Positions 1-7,468 of a stretch of 23,928 nt of DNA are shown here, in pieces. The stretch is from contig UQNA01000044.1 of the NCBI GenBank assembly GCA_900542195.1, forward strand, positions 1 to 23,928, written 5' to 3'. The notes beneath the pieces were generated by a model. That model did no database searches and had not been told where the DNA came from. It saw only the letters and a program-made list of their open reading frames with translations. This DNA comes from an uncultured Sutterella sp. Lineage in GTDB: Bacteria; Pseudomonadota; Gammaproteobacteria; Burkholderiales; Burkholderiaceae_F. The position numbers were made by a program, and so were the translations under genes. Position 1 is the stretch's first letter; the number at the start of each line of letters is the position of its first letter.

Positions 1-54
1 CCGTACGGTGGGTGCTGTGAGAGGGGGACGGGGCAACCCAACCCTCTACTCGAT
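1..54 (+). mobile_element. 3' end of a group II intron (part of domain V and domain VI)
   Basis: Bases 1-12 read like the 3' strand of group II intron domain V (CCGTACGGT...). Bases 20-47 then form a hairpin: AGAGGG (20-25) pairs with CCCTCT (42-47), and inside it GGG (30-32) pairs with CCC (37-39) around a GCAA tetraloop (33-36). An unpaired A at 48 sits seven bases from the proposed 3' end at T54, where a domain VI branch-point A is expected, and the element ends in AT, matching the family's AY 3' end. The intron body and any reverse transcriptase/maturase would lie left of the window. The call rests on structure and remembered consensus; the domain V partner strand is not visible. A terminator hairpin is the alternative, since T-rich sequence follows at 55-74. 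Confidence 0.62.
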
Positions 55-109
55 TCTTTCCGTTTTTCTTTTTTGCACAAATATTTGGTAGTGCTTGGGC
101 TTTTATACC

Positions 110-125
110 TACCCCTTTTGGAGTA
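110..125. promoter_or_regulatory. NarL/NarP-type 7-2-7 operator upstream of the nitrite reductase gene
   Basis: The site reads TACCCCT-TT-TGGAGTA. The left heptamer matches the NarL/NarP consensus TACYYMT at 7 of 7 positions. The right heptamer, read on the other strand as TACTCCA, matches at 6 of 7. The two are inverted with a 2-base spacer, the arrangement known for nitrate/nitrite response regulators at nap, nir and nrf promoters of E. coli. It lies 110 bases before the start codon of the nitrite reductase gene, so the context fits. No regulator gene is in the window; the identity of the binding protein is inferred. Confidence 0.6.
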
Positions 126-235
126 GATAGAAGGTAATAGGTGATAGAGATAGGCGTTAAGCTTGATTTAATAAAGTTCCTCGATCAAAATGTAAGTGTT
201 GGTAAAAAATTTACCCCACTAACTCGGAGAACAAC

Positions 236-1885
236 ATGAGAAAGATGAACAATCTGCTCTCTATTTTGGCGGTTCTTGCTCTCTCTGGAACGGCCTCTGC
301 AGCTCTGGCGCAGGCTCCGGCCCAGCCAAATGCAGCTTCTGCAACGTGTGTGGCTTGTCACTCTAACATTGGCGCTATGCACCAAGGAAATAAGCATCAA
401 AACTTACCTTGCGCAACATGCCACGAAGGTACAGATAAGCACCTAACGAATCCAAAACAGAAACCTACTGTGTCTATGAATCCTCAGCAATGCGGCACTT
501 GCCATGCTGATCAGTTCAAGACAATGTACCAAGCAAATCCTCATTCGATTGCTCGCAACTCCAAGAAGAATTCTGACAGCATCGCTCCTAACCCATTCTT
601 TGATGAAGCACTGGGAGCCCACGGCTTTACTAAGGAACATAACCTTTTGAGAGCTCACGCTTATGGCGCTGTTGACCAATTCTTGGCTGATCGCTCTTTC
701 GGTGGACGTTTCGTTCCTAAAGACGGCTGGTTATTCTTCGGTGAAAACGGCGGTTTCTTCGGCGTTTGGGACAAGATTAAAGACACTATGCCGGATAACA
801 ATCAGCAGAAACCTCATAAACCTGGTACTGCCGCTGCTGCCAATCCGGTTTGCTGGACATGTAAGTCTTCTGACCTCATGATGGATTGGGCCTACTTGGG
901 TGATCCTAAGGCCGGCGCAAAATGGTCAAGAGCATCTAATCCCGTTGAACTTGTCCGCAACATCAATCATGCTTTGAACTGCAACCTCTGCCATGATCCG
1001 CACAGCGCTCAGCCGCGCGTTATCAGAGATGCTTTGATCCAGGCCGTTACACGTACTGATTATCCGACTCTCTACTCAGAATCTGCCAACAAGACTCCGG
1101 TAGACGTTAAGGATATGGGTCTTCGCGGTTTCACAAGAAAGATTGCTATCTTAGGTAAACCGGACAGCAAGTTGATGTGTGCACAGTGCCACGTTGAATA
1201 CAACTGCAACCCCGGTACCGATCCTGCTACAGGCAAGCCAATCAAGATGGATGACGCCAGAACCAATCTCTTTCCATTGGTTGATGTCACCAAGATTGAT
1301 GATTTCTACAAACATGCATCTTTCAAAGATTTCAAACACAATCAGACAGGCGCTCTTCTTACTAAGATGCAGCACCCTGATACAGAAATCTATTGGAATT
1401 CTACTCATGACAAAGCAGGCGTAGGTTGCGCAGCATGCCATATGCCTAAGGTCAAGAATGAAAAGGGCGAAACCTATACATCTCACTGGGCAACCAATCC
1501 GAGAGCTTATGTTCAGGAAACTTGCCTGCAATGCCACAAAGATAAGACCGAAGAACACATGACACGAGTCATGGACGCTCAGAAGGCTTACTACATGGGC
1601 AAGCTTAGAGAAACTGAAGGTGCTATGTCTCAAATGTTCATCGCCTTTAGAGAAGCTAAAGACGCTGGCATCACAGGAGAACCTATCAAACAGGCTCAAG
1701 ACCTTCACTCCGTTGCTCATACAAACTGGGAATGGTGGACAGCTGCTAACGGCGCATGGTTCCACAATCCGCAGCAAGCACAGGCTTCTTTAGCTAAGGC
1801 TACTGATTCTGCTAAGGCCGCAACAAAGATCTTAAGAGACGCAGTTGCTGCTAAGGTACAAGGTCAACAACAAGCTAAGAAGTAA
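236..1885 (+). CDS. nrfA: Octaheme c-type cytochrome nitrite reductase, ammonia-forming (ONR/TvNiR type of the NrfA superfamily)
   Basis: Periplasmic multiheme enzyme predicted to reduce nitrite to ammonium with six electrons. Residues 1-25 are a Sec signal peptide (cleavage near ASA-22 or ALA-25). Eight haem motifs are present: CVACH 38, CATCH 59, CGTCH 86, CWTCK 206, CNLCH 249, CAQCH 315, CAACH 398 and CLQCH 430. The lysine motif at 206-210 marks the catalytic haem. Candidate active-site residues are R153, K210, Y322, Q379 and H380. The R-K, K-Y and Y-H spacings (57, 112 and 58) are close to those I recall for the Thioalkalivibrio octaheme enzyme (57, 115 and 58). Y322 and C324 form the Tyr-x-Cys pair that is cross-linked there. 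Pentaheme NrfA lacks the three N-terminal haems, so the symbol nrfA is used only loosely. The ATG is preceded by CGGAGA. No nrfH or nrfB neighbour is present; a terminator follows directly. Confidence 0.93.
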   Translation: MRKMNNLLSILAVLALSGTASAALAQAPAQPNAASATCVACHSNIGAMHQGNKHQNLPCATCHEGTDKHLTNPKQKPTVSMNPQQCGTCHADQFKTMYQANPHSIARNSKKNSDSIAPNPFFDEALGAHGFTKEHNLLRAHAYGAVDQFLADRSFGGRFVPKDGWLFFGENGGFFGVWDKIKDTMPDNNQQKPHKPGTAAAANPVCWTCKSSDLMMDWAYLGDPKAGAKWSRASNPVELVRNINHALNCNLCHDPHSAQPRVIRDALIQAVTRTDYPTLYSESANKTPVDVKDMGLRGFTRKIAILGKPDSKLMCAQCHVEYNCNPGTDPATGKPIKMDDARTNLFPLVDVTKIDDFYKHASFKDFKHNQTGALLTKMQHPDTEIYWNSTHDKAGVGCAACHMPKVKNEKGETYTSHWATNPRAYVQETCLQCHKDKTEEHMTRVMDAQKAYYMGKLRETEGAMSQMFIAFREAKDAGITGEPIKQAQDLHSVAHTNWEWWTAANGAWFHNPQQAQASLAKATDSAKAATKILRDAVAAKVQGQQQAKK

Positions 1886-1899
1886 TTAGTAGTTATTCA

Positions 1900-1936
1900 G
1901 GCCTAAGGGAAGTCTCCACTCCTTTAGGCCTTTTTT
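1900..1936 (+). terminator. Rho-independent terminator of the nitrite reductase gene
   Basis: A 10-bp stem (1900-1909 with 1921-1930, one G-U pair) and an 11-base loop are followed by six T (1931-1936). It starts 14 bases after the nitrite reductase stop codon, so that gene is probably its own transcription unit and the MFS gene needs another promoter or read-through. A TAAAAT at 1952-1957 could serve as a -10 box for the MFS gene, but no good -35 box is seen. Confidence 0.9.
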
Positions 1937-1975
1937 GAGTCTTTAGGACGGTAAAATCAGAAAAAAAAGGCCTCC

Positions 1976-3211
1976 ATGATGAATAACACCCTTTCAAGTC
2001 CTAAAGATTTTGAAGCCATCTTTTTGGTTTCCATTGCACACGCAAGTTCTCATTTCTACCATTTAGTAATTCCGTCTTTGTTTCCTTGGCTGATGCCGGC
2101 ATTTGACTTGAATTTCATTCAAGCCGGCGCCTTGATGACAACTTTTTTTGTAACGAGCGCAGTAGGACAATCGGCCAGCGGCTTTTTTGTTGATAAGACG
2201 GGCCCGAAAGCCGGAATGTATCTAGGTTTGGTACTTTTGGCATCTAGTGCAATTGTGCTGGGCCTCTCAGTCAATTATGCAATGCTGTTTTTAGCGGCTG
2301 CTTTAGCAGGAGCGGGCAACTCGGTATTCCATCCGGCCGATTACAGTCTGATGAATTACAACATCTCTAAACCGATGTTAGGACATGCGTTCGCCTGGCA
2401 TACGTTCACCGGAAATATTGGCTGGGCCATCTGTCCGCTATTTATGGTTTTGATAGCGGAACACTATGGATGGCGAGCGGCGGCCTTTGCTGCTTCTTCG
2501 ATAGCAATTATCGTTTTGCTTGTTGAATTGGCCAGAAGCTCGGTTTTTTCCAACGACCAACGTAATGATAAGAGCGTTGACAAGAAGGCTTCCAGCGGAA
2601 ATGCTTTTAGTTTTCTTTCCGAGAAGGCTGTTTGGCAGTGTTTCTTCTTCTTTTTCTTTACCGCCGGTGCCTTCGGTGTTCTTCAAAGTTTCAGTCAAAC
2701 TATCTTTAATCATTTGTATAACCTGGATTTAAAGAGTGCTTCGACGGCTTTGACTGCTTATTTAGTATGTTCGGGCGTCGGCTGTCTCTTAGGAGGGTTC
2801 TTTACTAATCAGGAAAAACTCAGCAACGGAGCGGTAGTCGCTCTTGCCTTAACCTTTTCTGCCTTGATGTCCTTGCTGTTGGCTTCCTGTATCTTGACCG
2901 GTTATTGGGCTATCTTATTTATGGGTGCTATGGGTTTAGGCACCGGAATCGCAAGTCCTAGCCGAGACATCATGATCAGAAAAGCCACAATCAATAAACT
3001 GGGAATGAAATCTATCGGCCGAGTCTATGGCTTTACCTACTGCGGAATGGATGTCGGACAGTCATTGTCTCCCGTGGTTTTTGCTCCGCTTTTGGATGCT
3101 CAGATGTTTATGGCAGCTTTGTTTGGAGTTGCATTACTTCAGACTTTGGCAATTTTCACTGCCCTTAGTGTTGACAACGGACCGAAGTCTTCTCTAGATC
3201 TCGCAACTTAA
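1976..3211 (+). CDS. MFS transporter, fosmidomycin-resistance (Fsr)-like subgroup, substrate unknown
   Basis: A 411-residue integral inner-membrane protein, with a length and hydrophobic pattern that fit 12 transmembrane helices of the major facilitator superfamily. The loop after helix 2 carries motif A (G-F-F-V-D-K-T-G-P-K-A-G-M, residues 69-81). Residues near 125-150 contain an FHPADY segment followed later by a G-N-I-G turn, similar in layout to the FHPE...GGNFG region of Fsr-type efflux proteins. Two adjacent ATGs (1976 and 1979) are possible starts; an AAGG lies 5 and 8 bases before them, so 1979 is equally plausible. The ccmI-like gene begins 12 bases after the stop and is probably co-transcribed. 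The substrate cannot be told; nothing resembles the nitrate/nitrite carrier NarK. Confidence 0.85.
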   Translation: MMNNTLSSPKDFEAIFLVSIAHASSHFYHLVIPSLFPWLMPAFDLNFIQAGALMTTFFVTSAVGQSASGFFVDKTGPKAGMYLGLVLLASSAIVLGLSVNYAMLFLAAALAGAGNSVFHPADYSLMNYNISKPMLGHAFAWHTFTGNIGWAICPLFMVLIAEHYGWRAAAFAASSIAIIVLLVELARSSVFSNDQRNDKSVDKKASSGNAFSFLSEKAVWQCFFFFFFTAGAFGVLQSFSQTIFNHLYNLDLKSASTALTAYLVCSGVGCLLGGFFTNQEKLSNGAVVALALTFSALMSLLLASCILTGYWAILFMGAMGLGTGIASPSRDIMIRKATINKLGMKSIGRVYGFTYCGMDVGQSLSPVVFAPLLDAQMFMAALFGVALLQTLAIFTALSVDNGPKSSLDLAT

Positions 3212-3223
3212 GAAATTTGATTT

Positions 3224-4120
3224 ATGACATTTTCTTCGTCTCAAATATATTTTTTTATATGTGCAGCCTTGATGATCTGTTTGCTGCTGGTATGTCTTTG
3301 GGTTGGAATGAAGGGACTATTTCAAGAACGCAAAGAATTTGAGACGGAGGAACTCAATCGCTATGTTTACTCTGACGAACTAGCTGAACTTCAAAGAGAT
3401 TTAAATCGAGGCAGCATTACCCGGGCACAGTTTGAGGAGGGGAAAGAAGAGCTGGAACGCCGTGCTCTGGAAGAAGCAAATTATTTAGATGCGCCGGTGA
3501 AAAGTCATCCCAAAGAAAAATTATTTTTCTTAGGACTTGGAGTCCTAATTCCTATCTCCGCAATCGTAATCTATCTTTACGTGGGTAATCCTTCTTTGAT
3601 TGGGTACCATATTGAAAGTGAGAAGTCTCATTGGAATGAAAGGGGAGAGGTCTTCTTTGATGAAAATGCTCCTTTGGAAGAAGATAAACTAAGAGAGTAT
3701 CTAAAAGAGTCACCTAAAGATGTTAGAGGATGGTTGACGTTAGCCAGACTTCTTAATCAAAAGAAAAAACCTGACGAGGCTTTACAAGCTTTCAATAAGG
3801 CTTTCTCTTTGTCCAATAAAATTTCAGAAGATCCTGATTCCGTGTTGGAGAGAGCTCTGACCATGTTGGAAACAGGAAAACCTGAGAATTATTCTGAGGC
3901 TAAAAAAGAGCTTTCCAGAGTGATTGAAATGAACTCGGGAAATGTAAGGCCTTACGAAGTCTTAGGTATTTTGTGTTTTAACGAAGGAAAATATGAAGAA
4001 GCCGCCAAGTATTGGACAGAAGCTCTGGGTTACTACCCGGAAAACTCGGCGACTCGATCTTATCTTCTTGACGTGATTGGCGAAGCGAAGAATAGGGCTT
4101 CTCTAAATTTCACTCGCTAA
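3224..4120 (+). CDS. ccmI: CcmI-like cytochrome c maturation protein with TPR domain
   Basis: A 298-residue membrane protein. Helix 1 spans about residues 8-30. A conserved coiled segment at 43-86 (YSDELAELQRDLNRG...FEEGKEELERRAL) matches the CcmI/CycH pattern, and helix 2 lies at about 99-120. A periplasmic tail of tetratricopeptide-like repeats covers about 150-290. In System I cytochrome maturation, CcmI holds the apocytochrome for the CcmFH haem ligase. No other ccm gene is in the window. Two genes upstream lies an eight-haem cytochrome, which would be an obvious client, and NrfG, the TPR partner of the E. coli NrfEF lyase for the CXXCK haem, has a similar role; a dedicated role here is inference. 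Its 3' end overlaps convergent rlhA by 18 bp. No strong ribosome binding site is seen. Confidence 0.75.
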   Translation: MTFSSSQIYFFICAALMICLLLVCLWVGMKGLFQERKEFETEELNRYVYSDELAELQRDLNRGSITRAQFEEGKEELERRALEEANYLDAPVKSHPKEKLFFLGLGVLIPISAIVIYLYVGNPSLIGYHIESEKSHWNERGEVFFDENAPLEEDKLREYLKESPKDVRGWLTLARLLNQKKKPDEALQAFNKAFSLSNKISEDPDSVLERALTMLETGKPENYSEAKKELSRVIEMNSGNVRPYEVLGILCFNEGKYEEAAKYWTEALGYYPENSATRSYLLDVIGEAKNRASLNFTR

Positions 4121-5989
4121 AGAAATTGTCATTTCACAGGGTTTGCAGTGGAACTTGGCAATTAGTACGGTTTTACCGCTGACTAACTTAAGCGGTGTGG
4201 GTTTAATTTTTTCTCCGCGCTTCCTAGCTTCTTTAGGACAAAGATTTAAGCTGTAGCGGATGCAGTGTTTGCATCTCATCAGTTCGGCCTGAGGATTCTT
4301 GTGACCGTCTTCTAAAGCGGTTTCTACTATCTTGAAGCCGTGCTTCTCATAGAACTCTCTAGCCTTTTGATTTAAGACGTTCCCTCTATAGTCCAGCAAA
4401 GGGTTTTCTGCGAAGAAAGCACCGGGCTCTTTGGCCTGAGCCTTCGGCAGTTTAGAAAAAGAACTTATCCGTTTGGTTTCTAACTGTTCAATGACGGTTC
4501 TTCTCAGACTGTTGACCGCCGAAGCCGGGAGAAATCTGATGGTATCGCCTTCGACGGAGATTTCGTCAGAATCAAAAATAGTGTTGCCTAATTTACCAAG
4601 GGATTTTTTAATTTGAGTCAGAGCGTTTTCTCTGTTCTTCGCCTCATCAAAATTATTTGGTACCGAGACGGTTGAAACATTTCCGTCTTTGTCAGAAGCA
4701 TAGACAGTCAGAGAATCATCAGAAAACTTAGCCTCAATCTTGATAGGAATCTTTCTGAGAGAGGTTGTGGCATTCATCTTTTTCAGCCAAGCCGCATCTT
4801 TGTTGCGCATCAGCTCCATGCCTACGGCCAATCCTGAAATCCTCCCGGTATGCTCGCGTGTATGGAGAGTCCAAAGATTGGTTGCATCCGGTACTTTTTC
4901 GGCCCTATTTACCAGGAATCCTGAAAGCTCGTCTTTATCATTCCAGAAGGTTAGACCGTCTCCATTATTGAATTCGTGTTTGCTTCTTACCGTGATGGAG
5001 AAATTTTCTATTTTGACAACTTTGCCAATGATGTCGCCTGTCTTTTTGGGAGAGTTAAAACAAGCTATATCAGGCTGTCTTCCATTGACAAAATAATCAG
5101 TACCTCCGCGATTGAAGGCGTTGTTGACATCGGGATCAAAGAAAAATTCAATCTTCCCTTCACTAGATTTAGCAAAAGAGGGGTTTCGGGATAAGAATTG
5201 ATCCAGCAGACGTCGATAATGAGCCGTCGTATTTTTTACATACGCTGCATCTTTATATCTTCCCTCAATTTTGAAACTTCTCACACCGGCTTCGATTAAG
5301 GCCGGAAGGTTTGCACTTTGATTGTTGTCTTTGAGCGAAAGAACATGCTCATTGAGTCCGAGGATTTTGCCTTCCTCATCATAAACATCGAAGGGAAGGC
5401 GGCAAACTTGCGAGCATTCCCCGCGGTTTGCGCTGCGATTTTTCAGAACTTGACTTGCGTAGCATTGACCGCTGTAGCTTACACAGAGAGCGCCGTGAAT
5501 AAAAAATTCGATTCTGGCTTTTTCCAAAGAATCATAGATTGCTTTAATTTGGGCGAGATCTAGCTCTCGGGCAGGTACGATTTGTGAGAAACCGGCATTC
5601 TCTAAGAATTTTGCCTTTTCAGCGGTACGAATATCGCATTGAGTAGAGGCATGCAGCTGAATGGGAGGAAGATCACACATCAGCAGTCCCATGTCTTGGA
5701 CAATCAAAGCATCAATGCCGATATTCCAGGCTTTGTGTGCCAGTTCTACTGCTTGTTCGAGTTCTTTATCTTTCAGCAAGGTGTTTAACGTCAGATAAAC
5801 TCGTGAACGATATTGGTGTGCATACTTAACTAATCTTTCTAAGCCCTCCAGGCTGTTGCCTGCATTAGCACGGGCACCGAAAGAAGGGCCTCCGATATAA
5901 ACGGCATCGGCCCCGTGAGAGATTGCTTCAATACCGATATCAGCATTTTTAGCCGGACTTAAAAGTTCTAATTCTTGAGGAGAGGACAT
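4103..5989 (-). CDS. rlhA: U32-family protein RlhA, 23S rRNA C2501 hydroxylation factor
   Basis: A 628-residue cytoplasmic protein close to E. coli RlhA (YdcP) in sequence and length. The N-terminal U32 domain begins with ELELLSPA and contains HGADAVYIGGPSFGAR (residues 25-40), HASTQCDIRT (113-122) and FIHGALCVSYSGQCY (163-177). Cysteines 169, 176, 192 and 196 fit the Fe-S-binding cysteine region of U32 proteins. Further cysteines lie at the C-terminus (RCKHC, then LCPKEA, then CKPC). RlhA supports hydroxylation of 23S rRNA cytidine 2501 in E. coli; the same role is inferred. A GTG at 6007 would add six codons but lies inside a terminator hairpin and has no ribosome binding site, so I chose the ATG at 5989. 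That ATG also lacks a Shine-Dalgarno and follows a U-tract. Confidence 0.9.
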   Translation of the reverse strand: MSSPQELELLSPAKNADIGIEAISHGADAVYIGGPSFGARANAGNSLEGLERLVKYAHQYRSRVYLTLNTLLKDKELEQAVELAHKAWNIGIDALIVQDMGLLMCDLPPIQLHASTQCDIRTAEKAKFLENAGFSQIVPARELDLAQIKAIYDSLEKARIEFFIHGALCVSYSGQCYASQVLKNRSANRGECSQVCRLPFDVYDEEGKILGLNEHVLSLKDNNQSANLPALIEAGVRSFKIEGRYKDAAYVKNTTAHYRRLLDQFLSRNPSFAKSSEGKIEFFFDPDVNNAFNRGGTDYFVNGRQPDIACFNSPKKTGDIIGKVVKIENFSITVRSKHEFNNGDGLTFWNDKDELSGFLVNRAEKVPDATNLWTLHTREHTGRISGLAVGMELMRNKDAAWLKKMNATTSLRKIPIKIEAKFSDDSLTVYASDKDGNVSTVSVPNNFDEAKNRENALTQIKKSLGKLGNTIFDSDEISVEGDTIRFLPASAVNSLRRTVIEQLETKRISSFSKLPKAQAKEPGAFFAENPLLDYRGNVLNQKAREFYEKHGFKIVETALEDGHKNPQAELMRCKHCIRYSLNLCPKEARKRGEKIKPTPLKLVSGKTVLIAKFHCKPCEMTISLASEI

Positions 5990-5991
5990 AG

Positions 5992-6018
5992 AAAAAAATA
6001 AACCCACGCGAGTGGGTT
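5992..6018 (-). terminator. Rho-independent terminator between the ankyrin gene and rlhA
   Basis: A perfect 7-bp inverted repeat, AACCCAC (6001-6007) and GTGGGTT (6012-6018), surrounds a 4-base loop. Read on the - strand it is followed by TATTTTTTTC (down to 5991). It sits 18 bases past the stop of the ankyrin gene and should end the upstream operon. The proposed rlhA ATG lies only two bases beyond the T run, so rlhA is either expressed by read-through or from a promoter within the terminator region. Confidence 0.85.
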
Positions 6019-6036
6019 GAAGAAAAAGTTAGTGGG

Positions 6037-6687
6037 TTAACGGCAGTGATCGTATTTGAGAAGATCTAAGACTTCCAAGTTAGTCTGCCTTTGTTTAGCG
6101 ATATCGTAAGGGGCCAAAGCGTCATTGTTGCAAAAATCTTTCCGGGCACCGGCATTTAAGAGAAGTTTCACGGTTTCTGCATTTCCGTCTCTTGCCGCCA
6201 TATATAAGGGAGTTATACCGCGCAGAGTTCTTGCGTTGAGATCTGCTCCGCCTCTCAGAAGCAGCGGAATAATTTCGTTGTTGCTTGAGGCAGCTGCGTA
6301 GTGCAGGGGAGTCCAGTGTCCCGGGTTATTAACGGAAGCTCCCTTAGCTAATAATTTCTTTGCGATACCATTTTCTTTATAAAAAATAGCAAGCATCAAG
6401 GGAGTTTCATACAGCACATTCGGTTTGTTCAAATCAATATTTTTTTGATTGAGAAGTAAGTCGATTACATCATAGGACTTATTGCGGATTGCGCTGGATA
6501 AAAGAGGATCAGCGTTTCCGCCCGGAGTTGCCGTATTGGGATCAAAACCTTGTTTAAGAAGCGGGGCTAGATCGTCAGGACGGTTATTAAGGGCTGCATC
6601 AATAGCATCTTCATAAGAAGAAGCCAAAGCTGCTCCGCAAACAAAAATGGTCGCCGCGACCGTCAAAATAAATCTTTTAACCTTCAT
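6037..6687 (-). CDS. Exported ankyrin-repeat protein
   Basis: A 216-residue protein with a Sec signal peptide (residues 1-22, ending A-L-A) and no lipobox, so probably periplasmic. Residues 26-210 form about five ankyrin repeats; the clearest are at 91-122 (ETPLMLAIFYKE...LLAKGASVN), 125-152 (TPLHYAAAS...LLLRGGADLN) and 158-190 (GITPLYMAARDGN...LLLNAGA). Ankyrin repeats bind protein partners; no enzyme motif is seen. The start ATG overlaps the last 11 bases of tatD, with AAGG inside tatD as ribosome binding site, so it is translationally coupled. A strong terminator follows its stop. The partner is unknown. Confidence 0.85.
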   Translation of the reverse strand: MKVKRFILTVAATIFVCGAALASSYEDAIDAALNNRPDDLAPLLKQGFDPNTATPGGNADPLLSSAIRNKSYDVIDLLLNQKNIDLNKPNVLYETPLMLAIFYKENGIAKKLLAKGASVNNPGHWTPLHYAAASSNNEIIPLLLRGGADLNARTLRGITPLYMAARDGNAETVKLLLNAGARKDFCNNDALAPYDIAKQRQTNLEVLDLLKYDHCR

Positions 6688-7456
6688 ACCGAGCCTTACT
6701 AAAAAGTCGAAAAAAATTTTCTGTCGTGGCTTCTTCGACCTCCTCTAAAGAAATCGAACGAAGCTCAGCAATTTTTTTCGCTACGTAAATTTCTTTAGAC
6801 GGATCATTTCGCTTTCCTCTAAATGGCACGGGAGCCAAATAAGGACAATCTGTCTCAACTAATATTCTTTCAAGCGGGATAGACGAAGCAACGCTTTGAA
6901 TATCAACCGCATTTTTAAACGTCACAATACCTGAAAACGAAATGTAGCCGCCCATTTCCAACGCAACTTGGGCCATCTTTTGATCACCACAGAAGCAATG
7001 AAGGACAAATCCGCATTCTTCTGCGTGATTGTCTTGAAGAATTCTCATCGTATCTTCATTGGCATCGCGGGAGTGAACAATTACCGGCAGATTGGCTTTT
7101 CTTGCTGCCTGAATATGAAGTGCAAATCTTTCTCTTTGCCAGTCCAAAGGTTCGGAGTTGTAGTAATAGTCGAGTCCGCACTCTCCTATTCCGACTACTT
7201 TTTCATCGGTGGAAAGAGCAACCAGCTCTTCAATCGTTGCCTCGGAAATGTCGTCATCCGTGCTCGGATGAACTCCGACGGAGCACCAAATATTTTTGTG
7301 CGATTTAGAAAATGAAAGGCAGCGAGGAAACTCTCTTAAGGCACAGCAAACCGTCAATGCGCCTTTCACATTATTCTTTTCCATTTCAGAAAAAATGCGC
7401 GGAAGTTCTTCGACAAACTCCGGGCTGTCGATGTGGCAATGTGAATCTATGAGCAT
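6677..7456 (-). CDS. tatD: TatD-family metal-dependent hydrolase/DNase
   Basis: A 259-residue cytoplasmic TIM-barrel hydrolase of the TatD/YcfH type. Metal ligands are visible in family order: H6-x-H8 (DSHCH), E92 (GIGECGLDYYY), H128 (VIVHSRD), H153 (LHCF) and D203 (ETDCPYLAP). Members are 3'-5' exonucleases in DNA repair or quality-control turnover; the exact substrate is not shown by sequence. The length is normal for the family. It begins 12 bases after lpxH and its end overlaps the ankyrin gene. No clear Shine-Dalgarno precedes the ATG, which suggests coupling to lpxH. Within the family it could be YcfH- or TatD-like; both share these motifs. Confidence 0.92.
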   Translation of the reverse strand: MLIDSHCHIDSPEFVEELPRIFSEMEKNNVKGALTVCCALREFPRCLSFSKSHKNIWCSVGVHPSTDDDISEATIEELVALSTDEKVVGIGECGLDYYYNSEPLDWQRERFALHIQAARKANLPVIVHSRDANEDTMRILQDNHAEECGFVLHCFCGDQKMAQVALEMGGYISFSGIVTFKNAVDIQSVASSIPLERILVETDCPYLAPVPFRGKRNDPSKEIYVAKKIAELRSISLEEVEEATTENFFRLFSKARYEG

Positions 7457-7468
7457 AGGTAAGAGAGC

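Noticed and set aside
163..188. TTGAT (163-167) and ATCAA (184-188) as an FNR site before the nitrite reductase
   Set aside because: The half sites are 16 bases apart; an FNR box needs a 4-base gap. The sequence at the correct distance (TAAAG) does not match.
1151..1777. 208-codon open frame on the - strand inside the nitrite reductase gene
   Set aside because: It lies fully antisense to a gene with eight haem motifs, has no recognisable domain and no ribosome binding site.
5990..6007. GTG start of rlhA at 6007
   Set aside because: The codon lies within a terminator stem, lacks a ribosome site, and the added residues are not expected for the family.
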